A stretch of DNA of 64,000 nucleotides from Pseudocalidococcus azoricus BACA0444 (GTDB lineage: Bacteria > Cyanobacteriota > Cyanobacteriia > Thermosynechococcales > Thermosynechococcaceae), in assembly GCF_031729055.1 (NCBI RefSeq), contig NZ_JAVMIP010000003.1, positions 202,243 to 266,242 on the forward strand. The letters are read 5' to 3'. Position numbers and translations under genes: made by a program. Below are positions 45,731 through 54,575 of this stretch, piece after piece (within the stretch, counting starts at the first letter, position 1; each line of letters starts with the position of its first letter). The notes below the pieces were generated by a model. That model was not told where the DNA came from, ran no database searches, and saw nothing but the letters and a program-made list of their open reading frames with translations.

Positions 45731-48223
45731 ATGACAACATTGACCGGATTATCTGCTGCTGAAGTTGAAGACCGCCGCCGTCTGGGCTTAGATAATCAAC
45801 AACCCCCGGCCACCAGCCGCACCTATAAAGAAATCTGCAAAGACAATTTATTCACCTTTATCAATGGGGTGTTCTTTTTCATCAGCATTGTCCTGTTGGG
45901 CTTGGGTCGGCCAGGGGATGTGTTGGTGATTGCGATTGTGGTGTTTCTGAATACGATCCTCAGCTTGGTGCAGGAAGTCCGGGCCAAACAACAGTTGGAT
46001 CAAATTGCCCTCTTAACCCGGCCCCATGTGGCGGTCTTGCGGGATGGGGTGGAAATTTCGGTTACGCCTGATGCCATTGTCCAAGATGATGTTTTGGTGG
46101 TGCGGCCGGGGGATCAAATTATTGCCGATGGGCGGGTGGTCGGCACAGGGCAAATCCAGGTGGATGAATCGCTCCTGACGGGGGAATCGGACTTAATTAA
46201 TAAAGAACTGGGGGATTTAGTCTATTCCGGGAGTTATTGTGTGCAGGGGTTGGCCTACTACCAGGCCGAGAAAGTGGGATCTGCCAGTACCGCTAACCAA
46301 GTCACGAAGAGTGCCAAAGCCTTCCGCCGCGAACTGACCCCCCTCCAACATGACATCAACTTAATTATTCGGGTGATTCTGGTTTTGGCCATGTTCCTCT
46401 GGATTTTGGTCTTACTGTCACTGCTGGTGGGCTTAAGTAGTTTTCCGATGGCGGTACAAACAGCGGCGGTGGTGGCCGGGCTAGTCCCAGTGGGGTTGTA
46501 TTTAACCATTACCTTGACCTATGCCGTGGGGGCGGTGCGGATTGCCAAACAGGAGGTCTTGGTACAACAGGCCAATGCGATGGAATCCCTCAGTAATATC
46601 AACGTCCTCTGTCTGGATAAAACCGGCACCCTGACGGCCAATGCCCTGGAAGTCCAAACCATTCACCCCTTGCAAGGCACAGAACCCGAACTGCGGCAAT
46701 TACTCGGTCGCTTTGCCCATAGCCTCACCGTGGCCAATCAAACCAGTGCCGCCATTGCCCAGGCCTGTGCCGCCCCCCCCTGCCCCCCTCGCCTTGAAAT
46801 CCCCTTTGCCTCAAGTCATAAATGGAGTGCCTTGGCCTGGGCGGATGTAGGGGGAGTTACGATTCTAGGTGCGCCGGATGTTTTGTTTCCAGGTGATCGC
46901 CTCAGTCCGGAAATTTTATTAGAAATTGAAACCGCCATTGCCCACGGAACCAGGGTGTTAATGGTGGCCCATAGTCAGCAGGATCCCCAATGGCCCGATC
47001 CGACCCAGGCCCCCCGCCTGCCTTTAGAGTTAACCCCCCTCGGCCTGGTGCTGTTACGGGATCAACTGCGGCCCCAAAGCCAGGAAGTGCTGGAGCGGTT
47101 TACCCAGGCCGGGATTGGGATCAAAATTATTTCTGGCGATCATCCCAAAACGGTCTTAGCCTTGGCCAAACAGGTGGGGGTGGGGGAAAACCTTGGGGGA
47201 GCCTTACGGATTATCTCGGGGGCTGAGTTAGCAAAAATGAATCCAGGGGAATTTCAGCAAGCGGCCCGGGAAACAACCATCTTTGGACGCATTACCCCGG
47301 AACAAAAGCGTCAATTGGTAAAAGCTCTCCGGGATCAAGGTCTCCATGTGGCGATGATTGGGGATGGGGTAAATGATGTTCTCTCACTCAAGGAAGCCAA
47401 CATTGGGATTGCGATGGAAAGCGGGAGTGCGATTACGCGGGGGGTGGCCGATATTATTTTGCGTCATGATTCCTTTGCAGCCTTACCGGCAGCCTTTCGG
47501 GAGGGCCAACGGATCCACAATGGGATTCAAGATGTGACGCGGCTGTTTTTAGTCCGGGTTTTGAGTTTTAGCCTCTTGTTTATGACATCGGTGATTGCCG
47601 GGCGGGCGTTTCCCTTGCTAATTAAACAAAACTCGCTCTTAACGTTGTTTGGGGTCGGGATTCCCACGATTGGTTTAGCCCTTTGGGCCGTTCCGGGGCC
47701 GCGTCAAGAAAAACCCCTGATTCCTTCTTTGCTGCACTTTGTGTTACCTGCTTCCTTGAGTTTGTGTTTACTGGGCCTGCTGGTCTATTGGGGCTATTTA
47801 GCTAATCAGATTTTGCCCTTAGTGGATTTGTTGCAAGGAACGGTCGCCCTGGATCAAATTTCTACAGCGATTCAACGGAATAAGTTTCGAGAAGGGATTG
47901 AAGTTGCTCGGAGTGCCTTAGTGACCGTCTTGCTGCTGGCTTCCTTGGTAATGATTTTATTTTTGAAACCGCCACACGGGGCCTGGGTTGGGGGCGCGCC
48001 CTTAAGTAAAAATTGGCGATATCCAGTTATGGCGAGTCTATTACTGGTGGGCTATGTGTTGATCCTGTTGATCCCAGGCCTGCGACATTTTCTCGAACTA
48101 GAATTATTACGCTGGGAAGACTACGGGATTTGTGTGCTCATTGTCATGGCCTGGGCCTTGATTTTACGGTCTATGTGGCGGTGGCGGCTGTTAGATCGGT
48201 TTTTGGGGGTGAGCCTGAGTTAG
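45731..48223 (+). CDS. Cation-transporting P-type ATPase
   Basis: An 830-residue P-type ATPase. The actuator motif VDESLLTGESDLI is at about 146-158, the phosphorylation site CLDKTGTLTA at about 295-303, and the hinge is MIGDGVNDVLSLKEANIGIA. Nine or ten membrane spans are predicted. The M4 ion-site motif reads VAGLVPVGLYLTITL, in which PVG replaces the PEG of typical Ca2+/Mg2+ pumps. The best general resemblance is to the CtpE-like group. The ion cannot be assigned. The upstream UspA gene is probably in the same operon. Confidence 0.9.
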   Translation: MTTLTGLSAAEVEDRRRLGLDNQQPPATSRTYKEICKDNLFTFINGVFFFISIVLLGLGRPGDVLVIAIVVFLNTILSLVQEVRAKQQLDQIALLTRPHVAVLRDGVEISVTPDAIVQDDVLVVRPGDQIIADGRVVGTGQIQVDESLLTGESDLINKELGDLVYSGSYCVQGLAYYQAEKVGSASTANQVTKSAKAFRRELTPLQHDINLIIRVILVLAMFLWILVLLSLLVGLSSFPMAVQTAAVVAGLVPVGLYLTITLTYAVGAVRIAKQEVLVQQANAMESLSNINVLCLDKTGTLTANALEVQTIHPLQGTEPELRQLLGRFAHSLTVANQTSAAIAQACAAPPCPPRLEIPFASSHKWSALAWADVGGVTILGAPDVLFPGDRLSPEILLEIETAIAHGTRVLMVAHSQQDPQWPDPTQAPRLPLELTPLGLVLLRDQLRPQSQEVLERFTQAGIGIKIISGDHPKTVLALAKQVGVGENLGGALRIISGAELAKMNPGEFQQAARETTIFGRITPEQKRQLVKALRDQGLHVAMIGDGVNDVLSLKEANIGIAMESGSAITRGVADIILRHDSFAALPAAFREGQRIHNGIQDVTRLFLVRVLSFSLLFMTSVIAGRAFPLLIKQNSLLTLFGVGIPTIGLALWAVPGPRQEKPLIPSLLHFVLPASLSLCLLGLLVYWGYLANQILPLVDLLQGTVALDQISTAIQRNKFREGIEVARSALVTVLLLASLVMILFLKPPHGAWVGGAPLSKNWRYPVMASLLLVGYVLILLIPGLRHFLELELLRWEDYGICVLIVMAWALILRSMWRWRLLDRFLGVSLS

Positions 48224-48315
48224 CACACTGTTATGAATCATTGAGCGATATTGATGTTCTAAATCAACAGAGTTAGTTTTCAAGGCACAGAGCAAGAATC
48301 TAGTAAAATCGAGAT

Positions 48316-48608
48316 ATGAAATTTGAGTGAGATGAACAAAAGAACCAGACAAACATTGCAAAACATGGGCTTGACTTTGCTGACTCTTACAAGGCTTTAG
48401 ACTACCGCTTCGTATTTCTCTAGATACAAGGCAAGACTATGGAGAGGAGCGATGGATTGGGATCGGAATAATTGATGGGCGCGTTGTCGTTATAGTTTTC
48501 GTTGAACTAGATAGTAAAACAATTCGGATCATTTCACTGAGGAAAGCTCTACCTTATGAACGAAAAATCTATGGATACTACCTCAAAAACGAATTGGGCG
48601 AAAGTTGA
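48316..48608 (+). pseudogene. brnT: BrnT toxin pseudogene (in-frame TGA and frameshift)
   Basis: Read from the ATG at 48316, the sequence is MKFE-stop-DEQKNQTNIAKHGLDFAD, then SYKALDYRFVFL; after a shift at about 48421 it continues LDTRQDYGEERWIGIGIIDG, RVVVIVFVEL and RIISLRKALPYERKIY. This is BrnT, an RNase toxin of the RelE-like fold. The conserved Trp of FEWDE is now TGA, and one base has been lost near FVFL. The 3' end overlaps the intact brnA, as in functional brnTA operons. Confidence 0.88.
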
Positions 48609-48825
48609 CTCGCTAACAGAAGCAGAAATTGATACATCTGATATTCCTCCTTTAACTGAGGAGTTCTTTAGTCAGTCGCGTTGGCGGGAATCTGTAGCAC
48701 CCTTGAATGCCCTTGTTCCAATAGATGCCAAAACTCTAGCTTGGTTCCAGTCTCAGGGTAATGATTACGAGAATAAAATGGCGGCGGCATTGCGCATTTA
48801 TGCAGAAGCTCATTCAGGACAATAA
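48556..48825 (+). CDS. brnA: BrnA-type antitoxin (toxin partner defunct)
   Basis: An 89-residue protein; the ATG at 48571 is an alternative start. NWAKVDSLTEAEIDTSDIPP followed by LTEEFFSQSRWRE is the N-terminal half of BrnA that neutralises BrnT, and DAKTLAWFQSQGNDYENKMA with ALRIYAEAH is the C-terminal ribbon-helix-helix-like DNA-binding part. BrnA normally represses the brnTA promoter. It is intact while brnT is dead, so it may persist as a repressor or as an antidote to BrnT encoded elsewhere. Confidence 0.88.
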   Translation: MNEKSMDTTSKTNWAKVDSLTEAEIDTSDIPPLTEEFFSQSRWRESVAPLNALVPIDAKTLAWFQSQGNDYENKMAAALRIYAEAHSGQ

Positions 48826-48865
48826 CAAAGCATTCAAGCCAACCTTCATCAAGAATTGGGCAACG

Positions 48866-49693
48866 TTAATGGCTATCCAGTTGAGAGCGGTTCATTTCCA
48901 GGCCTAAAGAATTCATCGTTTGGGTTTTTTCATCAAATAAGGGATGATAAGCCTGACTCTCGGTTCCCATGAGGTGATCCCAAACGGTGAAATACAGCCC
49001 AAAGTTATAGCGAAATTGACTGTGGTGGAGACTGTGGTGAGTCGCGCCAATCAAAAAACGTCCCAACCAATGGCGATTAAAGTGGGCTGGATAAAGCTCT
49101 AGGTTCAAATGGTTAATCACGCTGGAGAAGGTCATCACTGTGAGCAAAATCACAATGGCATAGGGATGCAGGGGTAAAAACAGAACCAAGATCGGCAAGA
49201 AAATGGCCTGGGCCAAGGCTTCGAGGGGATGAAAGGAAAAAGCAGTCCAGGCCGAGGTGGTGATGCTTTGGTGGTGGACTTTGTGCATCCAGGGGTAAAT
49301 TTTCGGGTGGTGCATCCAGCGATGGAGCCAGTAGTAATAGGTTTCATGCACCAGTAAGGCAATCAGCAGGCTCAGGCCAAAGTAAACATAACCCCAGCCC
49401 CCAATCTCCACATAGACCGCCGTATAGCCCCACTGCCACAACACCGCCGTAATTGCCCCCGTCAACGCAAAAATTCCCGAAGTCAGCAACGACCAGGCCA
49501 GTTCTTGGCAAAATTGATGTTTCTTGTAGGGGCGTAAATTAACCCAACGCTGTGACCAAAAGGTTCGCCGGGCCAAGGCTGCAAAAGCGGCAAAAACTCC
49601 AGCCACCGCCAAAAACCGCACCACGACCATGCCAAACATAACCCCGACCATAATTCCAAAAATATCGGGCTGACTGAGGGTATAGGGAATCAT
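48866..49693 (-). CDS. Fatty acid hydroxylase / sterol desaturase superfamily protein
   Basis: A 275-residue membrane enzyme with four or five spans and the His-rich di-iron boxes HETYYYWLHRWMHHPKIY (about 118-135), HKVHHQSITTSAW and HHSLHHSQFRYNFG, then FTVWDHLMGTES. This box pattern defines the FA_hydroxylase (ERG3-like) family. Substrates include sterols, carotenoids and fatty acids. No pathway neighbours help to choose. Confidence 0.9.
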   Translation of the reverse strand: MIPYTLSQPDIFGIMVGVMFGMVVVRFLAVAGVFAAFAALARRTFWSQRWVNLRPYKKHQFCQELAWSLLTSGIFALTGAITAVLWQWGYTAVYVEIGGWGYVYFGLSLLIALLVHETYYYWLHRWMHHPKIYPWMHKVHHQSITTSAWTAFSFHPLEALAQAIFLPILVLFLPLHPYAIVILLTVMTFSSVINHLNLELYPAHFNRHWLGRFLIGATHHSLHHSQFRYNFGLYFTVWDHLMGTESQAYHPLFDEKTQTMNSLGLEMNRSQLDSH

Positions 49694-49837
49694 GGGGGAT
49701 TTAAGGTAATGGGGTTAAGACACAGTTCTTGATGATGATGATTTTACTTGTTTTTATTGACTGATGAGTTAATATTTCTATAATGCTCCCTGCCCAGATT
49801 GTCTGTTTGGGATTTAGGACAATTCTGATCAGGTTTT

Positions 49838-52800
49838 ATGATCTCCCAGGCCCCATTTCAAGACTTTATTACCTCCTGCCAAGCCCTCAAGGGGGATGAA
49901 AAAGGGGAGGCGCAAACATTTCTAAATCGGTTTTTCCAGGCCTTTGGCTATGCCGATGCAATTGCGGCGGGGGCCACCTTTGAAGAGCGGGTGAGTCGGG
50001 GTAGTGCGGCGGGGAAAACGGGGTTTGCGGATTTGGTTTGGAAGCCCAGAGTTTTAATTGAGATGAAAAAGCGGGGAACTGACCTGAGTAAACACTATGC
50101 CCAGGCCCTGCAATATTGGACAAATTTAGTCCCGAATCGGCCGCGGTATGTGCTGCTGTGCAATTTTGATCAGTTTTGGATCTATGACTTTAATGTCCAG
50201 GTGGATACGCCGGTTGATGTGGTTGAGTTAGGGCAATTACCGTCGCGCATTAGTGCCTTTGCCTTTATGGAGGTGGGCCATCGAACCCCAGTTTTTCGCA
50301 ACAACCAAGTCGAAATCACGGAAAAAGCAGCCCGGAGAATGGGGGAACTCTATCAATGTTTGAAAGTACGGGCAAAAAATGGCAGTTTTAGTGAAGCCCA
50401 GGCCCAGCGATTTATTTTGCAATCTGTGTTGGCAATGTTTGCGGAAGATCGGGGCTTATTATCAACGGCGATGTTTATTGAATGTGTTCAAGATTGTGTC
50501 AATGGGGGCAGCACTTACGACATTTTGGGCGGGCTTTTTCGCGAAATGAATACCCCAGGCCAGACTCCCGCTGGACGATATCAAGGGGTAGATTATTTTA
50601 ATGGCGGGTTATTTGCCCAAGTGCAGCCGTTGGAGTTAAGTCGGGAAGAATTGCAGTTATTGGATGTGGCGGCCCGAGAAGATTGGGGGAAGGTGCGACC
50701 GGCGATTTTTGGCAATATTTTTGAAAAGTCGGCTGATGATGTTGAACGCCATGCGCGGGGGATGCACTTTACCTCGGAAGTGGACATCATGAAGATTATC
50801 CGCCCGACCATTAGCCGTTTTTGGGAAGAACAAATTGAGGCTGAAACTACGATTGGGGAACTGAATCAATTGCAACTCCAACTTCAGCAATATCGAGTGC
50901 TTGATCCGGCCTGTGGTTCGGGGAATTTTTTGTATTTGGCTTATCAAGAATTAAAGCGCATTGAGGTGATGTTACTGGATAAAATTGCAGCTAAACGGCG
51001 CGCTCCAATGACCCAAGGAATCAGTTTTGTCACCCCAAATCAGTTTTATGGCCTGGATACAAATCCGTTTGCAGTGGAGTTGGCGCGGGTGACGTTAATG
51101 ATTGGGCGCAAAATTGCCATTGATAAACACCATTTAACTGAGTCTGCGTTGCCGTTGGATACGTTGGATCAAAATATTATCTGTGCTGATGCGTTGTTTA
51201 CCCCGTGGCCAAAAGCTGATGCAATTATTGGCAATCCTCCTTTTTTAGGTGGCAAGCATTTACGGTTGAATTTGGGTGATGACTATATTGATCGGATTTT
51301 TGCGAAATATACAGATGTCAAAGATTCGGTTCATTTTTGTAGTTATTGGTTTCGATTAGCCCATCAAAATTTACCGGAAAATGGCCGGGCTGGCCTGGTG
51401 GGGACGAATTCGATTTCTCAAGGTAAAAGTCGGACTGCGGCATTAGATTATATTTCCCAGAATAATGGAATAATTCATGATGCGATTTCAACTCAGGAGT
51501 GGTCAGGGGAAGCGGCGGTTCATGTCAGTATTGTGAATTGGATTAAGGTAAGACCCTCACCCCAGGCCTCGCTCACACGGGAAGAGGGGGATCCGATTGG
51601 TGGCCGAGCGCGTCAAATTCCAAGAGTTTTGCTGGAAAGAGCCAGAGAATTACGACAAAGACAAACCCCAGCAGAGCAAATTCTTTGGGAATGTTTACGC
51701 AATCGAGGTTTAGCCAATGCCAAATTCAGAAGACAGCATAATCTTGGCTCATACATTGCCGATTTTTATTGTCATCAGGCCCGTTTAGTGGTTGAACTGG
51801 ATGGCCCAATTCATAAAGAAAGAAAAGACTATGATCAACGCCGAGATCAATGGATGCAAGAGCAGGGATTAACCGTTTTGCGATTTAGGAATGATGAAGT
51901 CTTTGCAAACTTGAGTGATGTTCTCGACCGAATTACCCAACACTTACTGCCACCCAACGAACTCCCCTCGCCTAGTAGGAGAGGGGCCGGGGGTGAGGTA
52001 CATATCTCCTGCTACCTAGACAGCCAACCTGTACCATTCATCACCTCTTCGTTACGAGCAACCGTAGATGTGACTACGGCCAAACGGCTAAAAGCAAATC
52101 TGAATAAATGCTTTCAAGGCGTGATTCAAAATGGTAAGGGCTTTATCGTCACAGAGCAACAGGTTAAAGATTGGGTTAAAAACGATCCTAAAAATGAAGA
52201 TGTCTTGAAGTTATTTTTGGGTGGTAGTGATTTGACAGATATTCCTCATGGATGCCCAAGCAGATGGATTATTGATTTTGTAGATATGTCTTTAGAAGAA
52301 GCGAGTCAATATCAAAAACCTTTAGAATGGCTTAAAAACACTATTCCTCAAGAGAGAGCTAATAATCGCAATCCACGACTGAAAACTTACTGGTGGAAAT
52401 ATGAAGGCAAACGTTTAGAAATGAGAATTGTGCTTGAGTCTTTATCCTTTTATTTTGCTGTTACTGAAGTTTCAAAATGGTCTATCTTCTTACCTTGTCA
52501 AAAAAATTGGCTTCCGAGTAATCTAGTACATCCTGTTGCTTCAGATGATTTTTATGTGTTAGGAATATTGACCTCTAAACTACACCGGGCCTGGGTCAAA
52601 GCACAAAGCTCAACACTCAAAGGCGATACTCGATATACTCACAACACTTGTTTTGAAACCTTTCCCTTTCCCCAAACCGCCACAGCCCAGCAAATCGAAA
52701 AAATCCGCGCCACCATGCAAAAACTCCATGACTATCGCACCGAACAAATGGAGCAAAAACAATGGGGCATTACCAAACTCTATAATGCCTATTTTGATGA

Positions 52801-52966
52801 ACCCGCCAGCCAACTCTATCAACTTCATGCCCAACTGGATCAACAGGTTTTAGCTGCCTATGGATTCAATAAAAATGATGATCTTTTAGCAAAACTCTTA
52901 GCCTTGAATTTAGAATGTGCCGCCAAAGAATCCCAGGGAGAACCTATCAAGGGACCCACAGCTTAA
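49838..52966 (+). CDS. Type IIG (Eco57I/MmeI-like) restriction-modification protein with an inserted DUF559 nuclease domain
   Basis: A 1042-residue single-chain enzyme. The N-terminal PD-(D/E)XK nuclease is GFADLVWKPRVLIEMKKRGT (about 61-80). A helical connector leads to the methyltransferase with motif I YRVLDPACGSGNFLYLAY (about 353-370), motif X region HFTSEVDIMKIIRP, motif IV IIGNPPFLGGKH (about 464) and the target-recognition part (about 725-970). Residues about 572-721 are a foreign DUF559 Vsr-like domain (LRNRGLANAKFRRQHNLGSY, IADFYCHQARLVVELDG, VLRFRNDEV) within the methyltransferase/TRD region. The whole gene is open. Without the insert it would be about 892 residues, normal for the family. 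It should methylate and cut foreign DNA if the insert is tolerated. Confidence 0.88.
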   Translation: MISQAPFQDFITSCQALKGDEKGEAQTFLNRFFQAFGYADAIAAGATFEERVSRGSAAGKTGFADLVWKPRVLIEMKKRGTDLSKHYAQALQYWTNLVPNRPRYVLLCNFDQFWIYDFNVQVDTPVDVVELGQLPSRISAFAFMEVGHRTPVFRNNQVEITEKAARRMGELYQCLKVRAKNGSFSEAQAQRFILQSVLAMFAEDRGLLSTAMFIECVQDCVNGGSTYDILGGLFREMNTPGQTPAGRYQGVDYFNGGLFAQVQPLELSREELQLLDVAAREDWGKVRPAIFGNIFEKSADDVERHARGMHFTSEVDIMKIIRPTISRFWEEQIEAETTIGELNQLQLQLQQYRVLDPACGSGNFLYLAYQELKRIEVMLLDKIAAKRRAPMTQGISFVTPNQFYGLDTNPFAVELARVTLMIGRKIAIDKHHLTESALPLDTLDQNIICADALFTPWPKADAIIGNPPFLGGKHLRLNLGDDYIDRIFAKYTDVKDSVHFCSYWFRLAHQNLPENGRAGLVGTNSISQGKSRTAALDYISQNNGIIHDAISTQEWSGEAAVHVSIVNWIKVRPSPQASLTREEGDPIGGRARQIPRVLLERARELRQRQTPAEQILWECLRNRGLANAKFRRQHNLGSYIADFYCHQARLVVELDGPIHKERKDYDQRRDQWMQEQGLTVLRFRNDEVFANLSDVLDRITQHLLPPNELPSPSRRGAGGEVHISCYLDSQPVPFITSSLRATVDVTTAKRLKANLNKCFQGVIQNGKGFIVTEQQVKDWVKNDPKNEDVLKLFLGGSDLTDIPHGCPSRWIIDFVDMSLEEASQYQKPLEWLKNTIPQERANNRNPRLKTYWWKYEGKRLEMRIVLESLSFYFAVTEVSKWSIFLPCQKNWLPSNLVHPVASDDFYVLGILTSKLHRAWVKAQSSTLKGDTRYTHNTCFETFPFPQTATAQQIEKIRATMQKLHDYRTEQMEQKQWGITKLYNAYFDEPASQLYQLHAQLDQQVLAAYGFNKNDDLLAKLLALNLECAAKESQGEPIKGPTA
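51546..52000 (+). mobile_element. DUF559 mobile-element-like insertion within the RM gene
   Basis: The direct repeat AGGTA occurs at 51546-51550 and 51996-52000. The 450 bp from 51551 to 52000 is exactly 150 codons and encodes the DUF559 domain. Just inside the edges are ACCCTCACCCCAGGCC (51553-51568) and, inverted from 51999, ACCTCACCCCCGGCCCCTC, which are imperfect inverted repeats. Removing 450 bp restores VSIVNWIKV-HISCYLDSQ. Confidence 0.75.
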
Positions 52967-53020
52967 AAATCTTGAATGATGAAAACTTTAAGCCCGGGGC
53001 CTAAAGATCAGATTCTCCCC

Positions 53021-53353
53021 CTAATAGAGTTCTATGCAATGTAAATTCGGATTGAGTTCTAACTCTTGAATTGCAGCCAAACCAGAACGGATTAACAATT
53101 CAACTCGGTCAGTCGGGGCATTACCACAGCGTAACCAAAGCACTTTAGGGGGTGATCCATACAAACGACTCCGTTCAGCAAAGTCAGCATCCTGAGTCAC
53201 AATACAAAACCCATTTTTTCTTGCAAATACCCAAATATCAGTGTCTGTTTTTTCTTGTAGCCCGTGCAACTGGACATGGCTAGATTCAGGAAAAAGATCG
53301 ACTAACCGAGGTATTAACTTATGACTCAAGTTTTGATCGAACAAAAGTTTCAA
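53021..53353 (-). CDS. DUF5615 (PIN-like) toxin
   Basis: A 110-residue PIN-like protein. It begins MKLLFDQNLSHKLIPRLVDL, and IVTQDADFAERS carries the second acidic pair, giving the D-x-N and D-x-D metal residues of the Mut7-C/DUF5615 RNase group. The start overlaps the DUF433 stop by 4 bp. DUF433/DUF5615 pairs are predicted type II toxin-antitoxin modules. The reading frame is intact. AT-rich codon use and context in the accessory zone suggest acquisition. Confidence 0.85.
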   Translation of the reverse strand: MKLLFDQNLSHKLIPRLVDLFPESSHVQLHGLQEKTDTDIWVFARKNGFCIVTQDADFAERSRLYGSPPKVLWLRCGNAPTDRVELLIRSGLAAIQELELNPNLHCIELY

Positions 53354-53580
53354 GTTGACCCTACCGAAATAACAACTCGATGCTCACGATCTGCGGCAAA
53401 CTCCAGACACGCACGGATATCAGTTTCAGTTAATTCGGGAAAGTCATCTAAAATTTCAGCATGGGACATTCCAGCAGCTAACCACCCTAAAACATCATAG
53501 ACTGTAATTCTCATGTACCGAATACAAGGTTTACCCCCGCGTTTGTCAGGTTCGATAGTGAGGATTTCTTGGTAACTCAT
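53350..53580 (-). CDS. DUF433 antitoxin-like protein
   Basis: A 76-residue protein with the DUF433 helix-turn-helix pattern: ILTIEPDKRGGKPCIRYMRI followed by TVYDVLGWLAAGMSHAEILD, DFPELTETDIRACLEFAADR. DUF433 proteins bind DNA and are predicted to neutralise the DUF5615 toxin encoded directly downstream with a 4-bp overlap. The pair is likely autoregulated. Confidence 0.85.
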   Translation of the reverse strand: MSYQEILTIEPDKRGGKPCIRYMRITVYDVLGWLAAGMSHAEILDDFPELTETDIRACLEFAADREHRVVISVGST

Positions 53581-53875
53581 TTTAAATGTCCTTGATTTCT
53601 GTAATCAGTTCAACAGTTTTGCGTTCATTGAATAATTGGCTTATCCACTAAAACATTTAGATTGATCGTAATTTGAGTTTGCCAGCCCATAGAGTTAATA
53701 CATCTCTTGGCTCATTGCGGCTTAATTGATCATACATCGCCCAAATCCAGGCCAGCCGCGCCACCAGTTAAAACCCTCCTAAATGACACTCAGCAGACCC
53801 TTCAAAGCCCCCACAGCTTAATCCACTACCCTAAAAGTAGAGCCATCTTAAAACACAAAAAATCCTAGGTAGAAT

Positions 53876-54334
53876 ATGGCAACTACATCCCAAGAAGTCT
53901 GGCATTTACTCGGCGAACTGCTTGAAGCCCAGAAAGAATCTGACCGTAAATTTCGGGAGTTAACCCAGGAGTCTGATCGTAAATTTCGGGAGCAAAATCA
54001 GGAAACCGGGCAGCAGTTCCAAGAATTGAAGGAATTTCTACGTCAACAATCTGAAGAAACGGATCGGCGATTTTGGGAAACAGATCAGATCATCGGTAAC
54101 TTAGGGAATCGCTTAGGGGAGTTTGTCGAGTGGCAAGTGCGTCCGGCGGCAGTGCGGTTATTCAAAGAGCGGGGAATTGAGGTTCATGAGCTTTCTCGGG
54201 ATATTTCAGTTCAAGGTACCAGTGGCGATCTTGAAATTGATCTCATGGTAGTTAACGATAACGAAGCAGTTCTGATTGAAGTCAAAAGTAAACTCACCCA
54301 AGAGGACGTGGATAATCACCTTAAAGTGTTGTGA
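53876..54334 (+). CDS. DUF3782-like PD-(D/E)XK nuclease-like protein, C-terminally truncated
   Basis: A 152-residue protein. Residues 1-70 form a coiled coil with near-repeats ESDRKFRELTQ / ESDRKFREQNQ / ETDRRFWETDQ. The core IGNLGNRLGEFVEWQVRPAA leads to the nuclease-like EIDLMVVNDNEAVLIEVKSK (D, E, K). Family members are usually about 180-210 residues and continue past DNHLK with a further strand-helix unit that is lacking here; the ORF stops at VDNHLKVL. It is probably a decayed gene. Its job is unknown; the family is common next to mobile and defence genes in cyanobacteria. Confidence 0.7.
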   Translation: MATTSQEVWHLLGELLEAQKESDRKFRELTQESDRKFREQNQETGQQFQELKEFLRQQSEETDRRFWETDQIIGNLGNRLGEFVEWQVRPAAVRLFKERGIEVHELSRDISVQGTSGDLEIDLMVVNDNEAVLIEVKSKLTQEDVDNHLKVL

Positions 54335-54336
54335 TT

Positions 54337-54368
54337 CTGAATGATAAAAAATTTAAGCCCCAGGCCTG
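54337..54368. repeat. Short dispersed repeat shared with the RM gene 3' flank
   Basis: TTCTGAATGATAAAAAATTT followed by AAGCCCCAGGCCTGG resembles CTTGAATGATGAAAACTTTA then AGCCCGGGGCCT at about 52970-53002. Both copies lie immediately after a gene end, so it may be a leftover of a duplication or a shared transcription-end motif. Confidence 0.35.
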
Positions 54369-54575
54369 GTAGTGCTCTGTTGACCCCAATCCACTGATCA
54401 ACATGGAGTTAAGAATAACGCTACGCCCATCCATCTGGCCTGGGTCGTGATTCAGAACCCCTGCAATGCGCTTTCCCCCAAATCCCCAGGCGTGGCTTTT
54501 TCTTTCATAAAATCTTGACAAAAGTTATCAATTTCTGACTTAGCAAATTTCTTAGCACAATTAGGCTGAATTGAG

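Noticed and set aside
51551..52000. Intein within the restriction-modification gene
   Set aside because: The segment has no N-terminal Cys/Ser block, no C-terminal His-Asn plus nucleophile and no splicing domains; it is DUF559 with repeat-derived edges.
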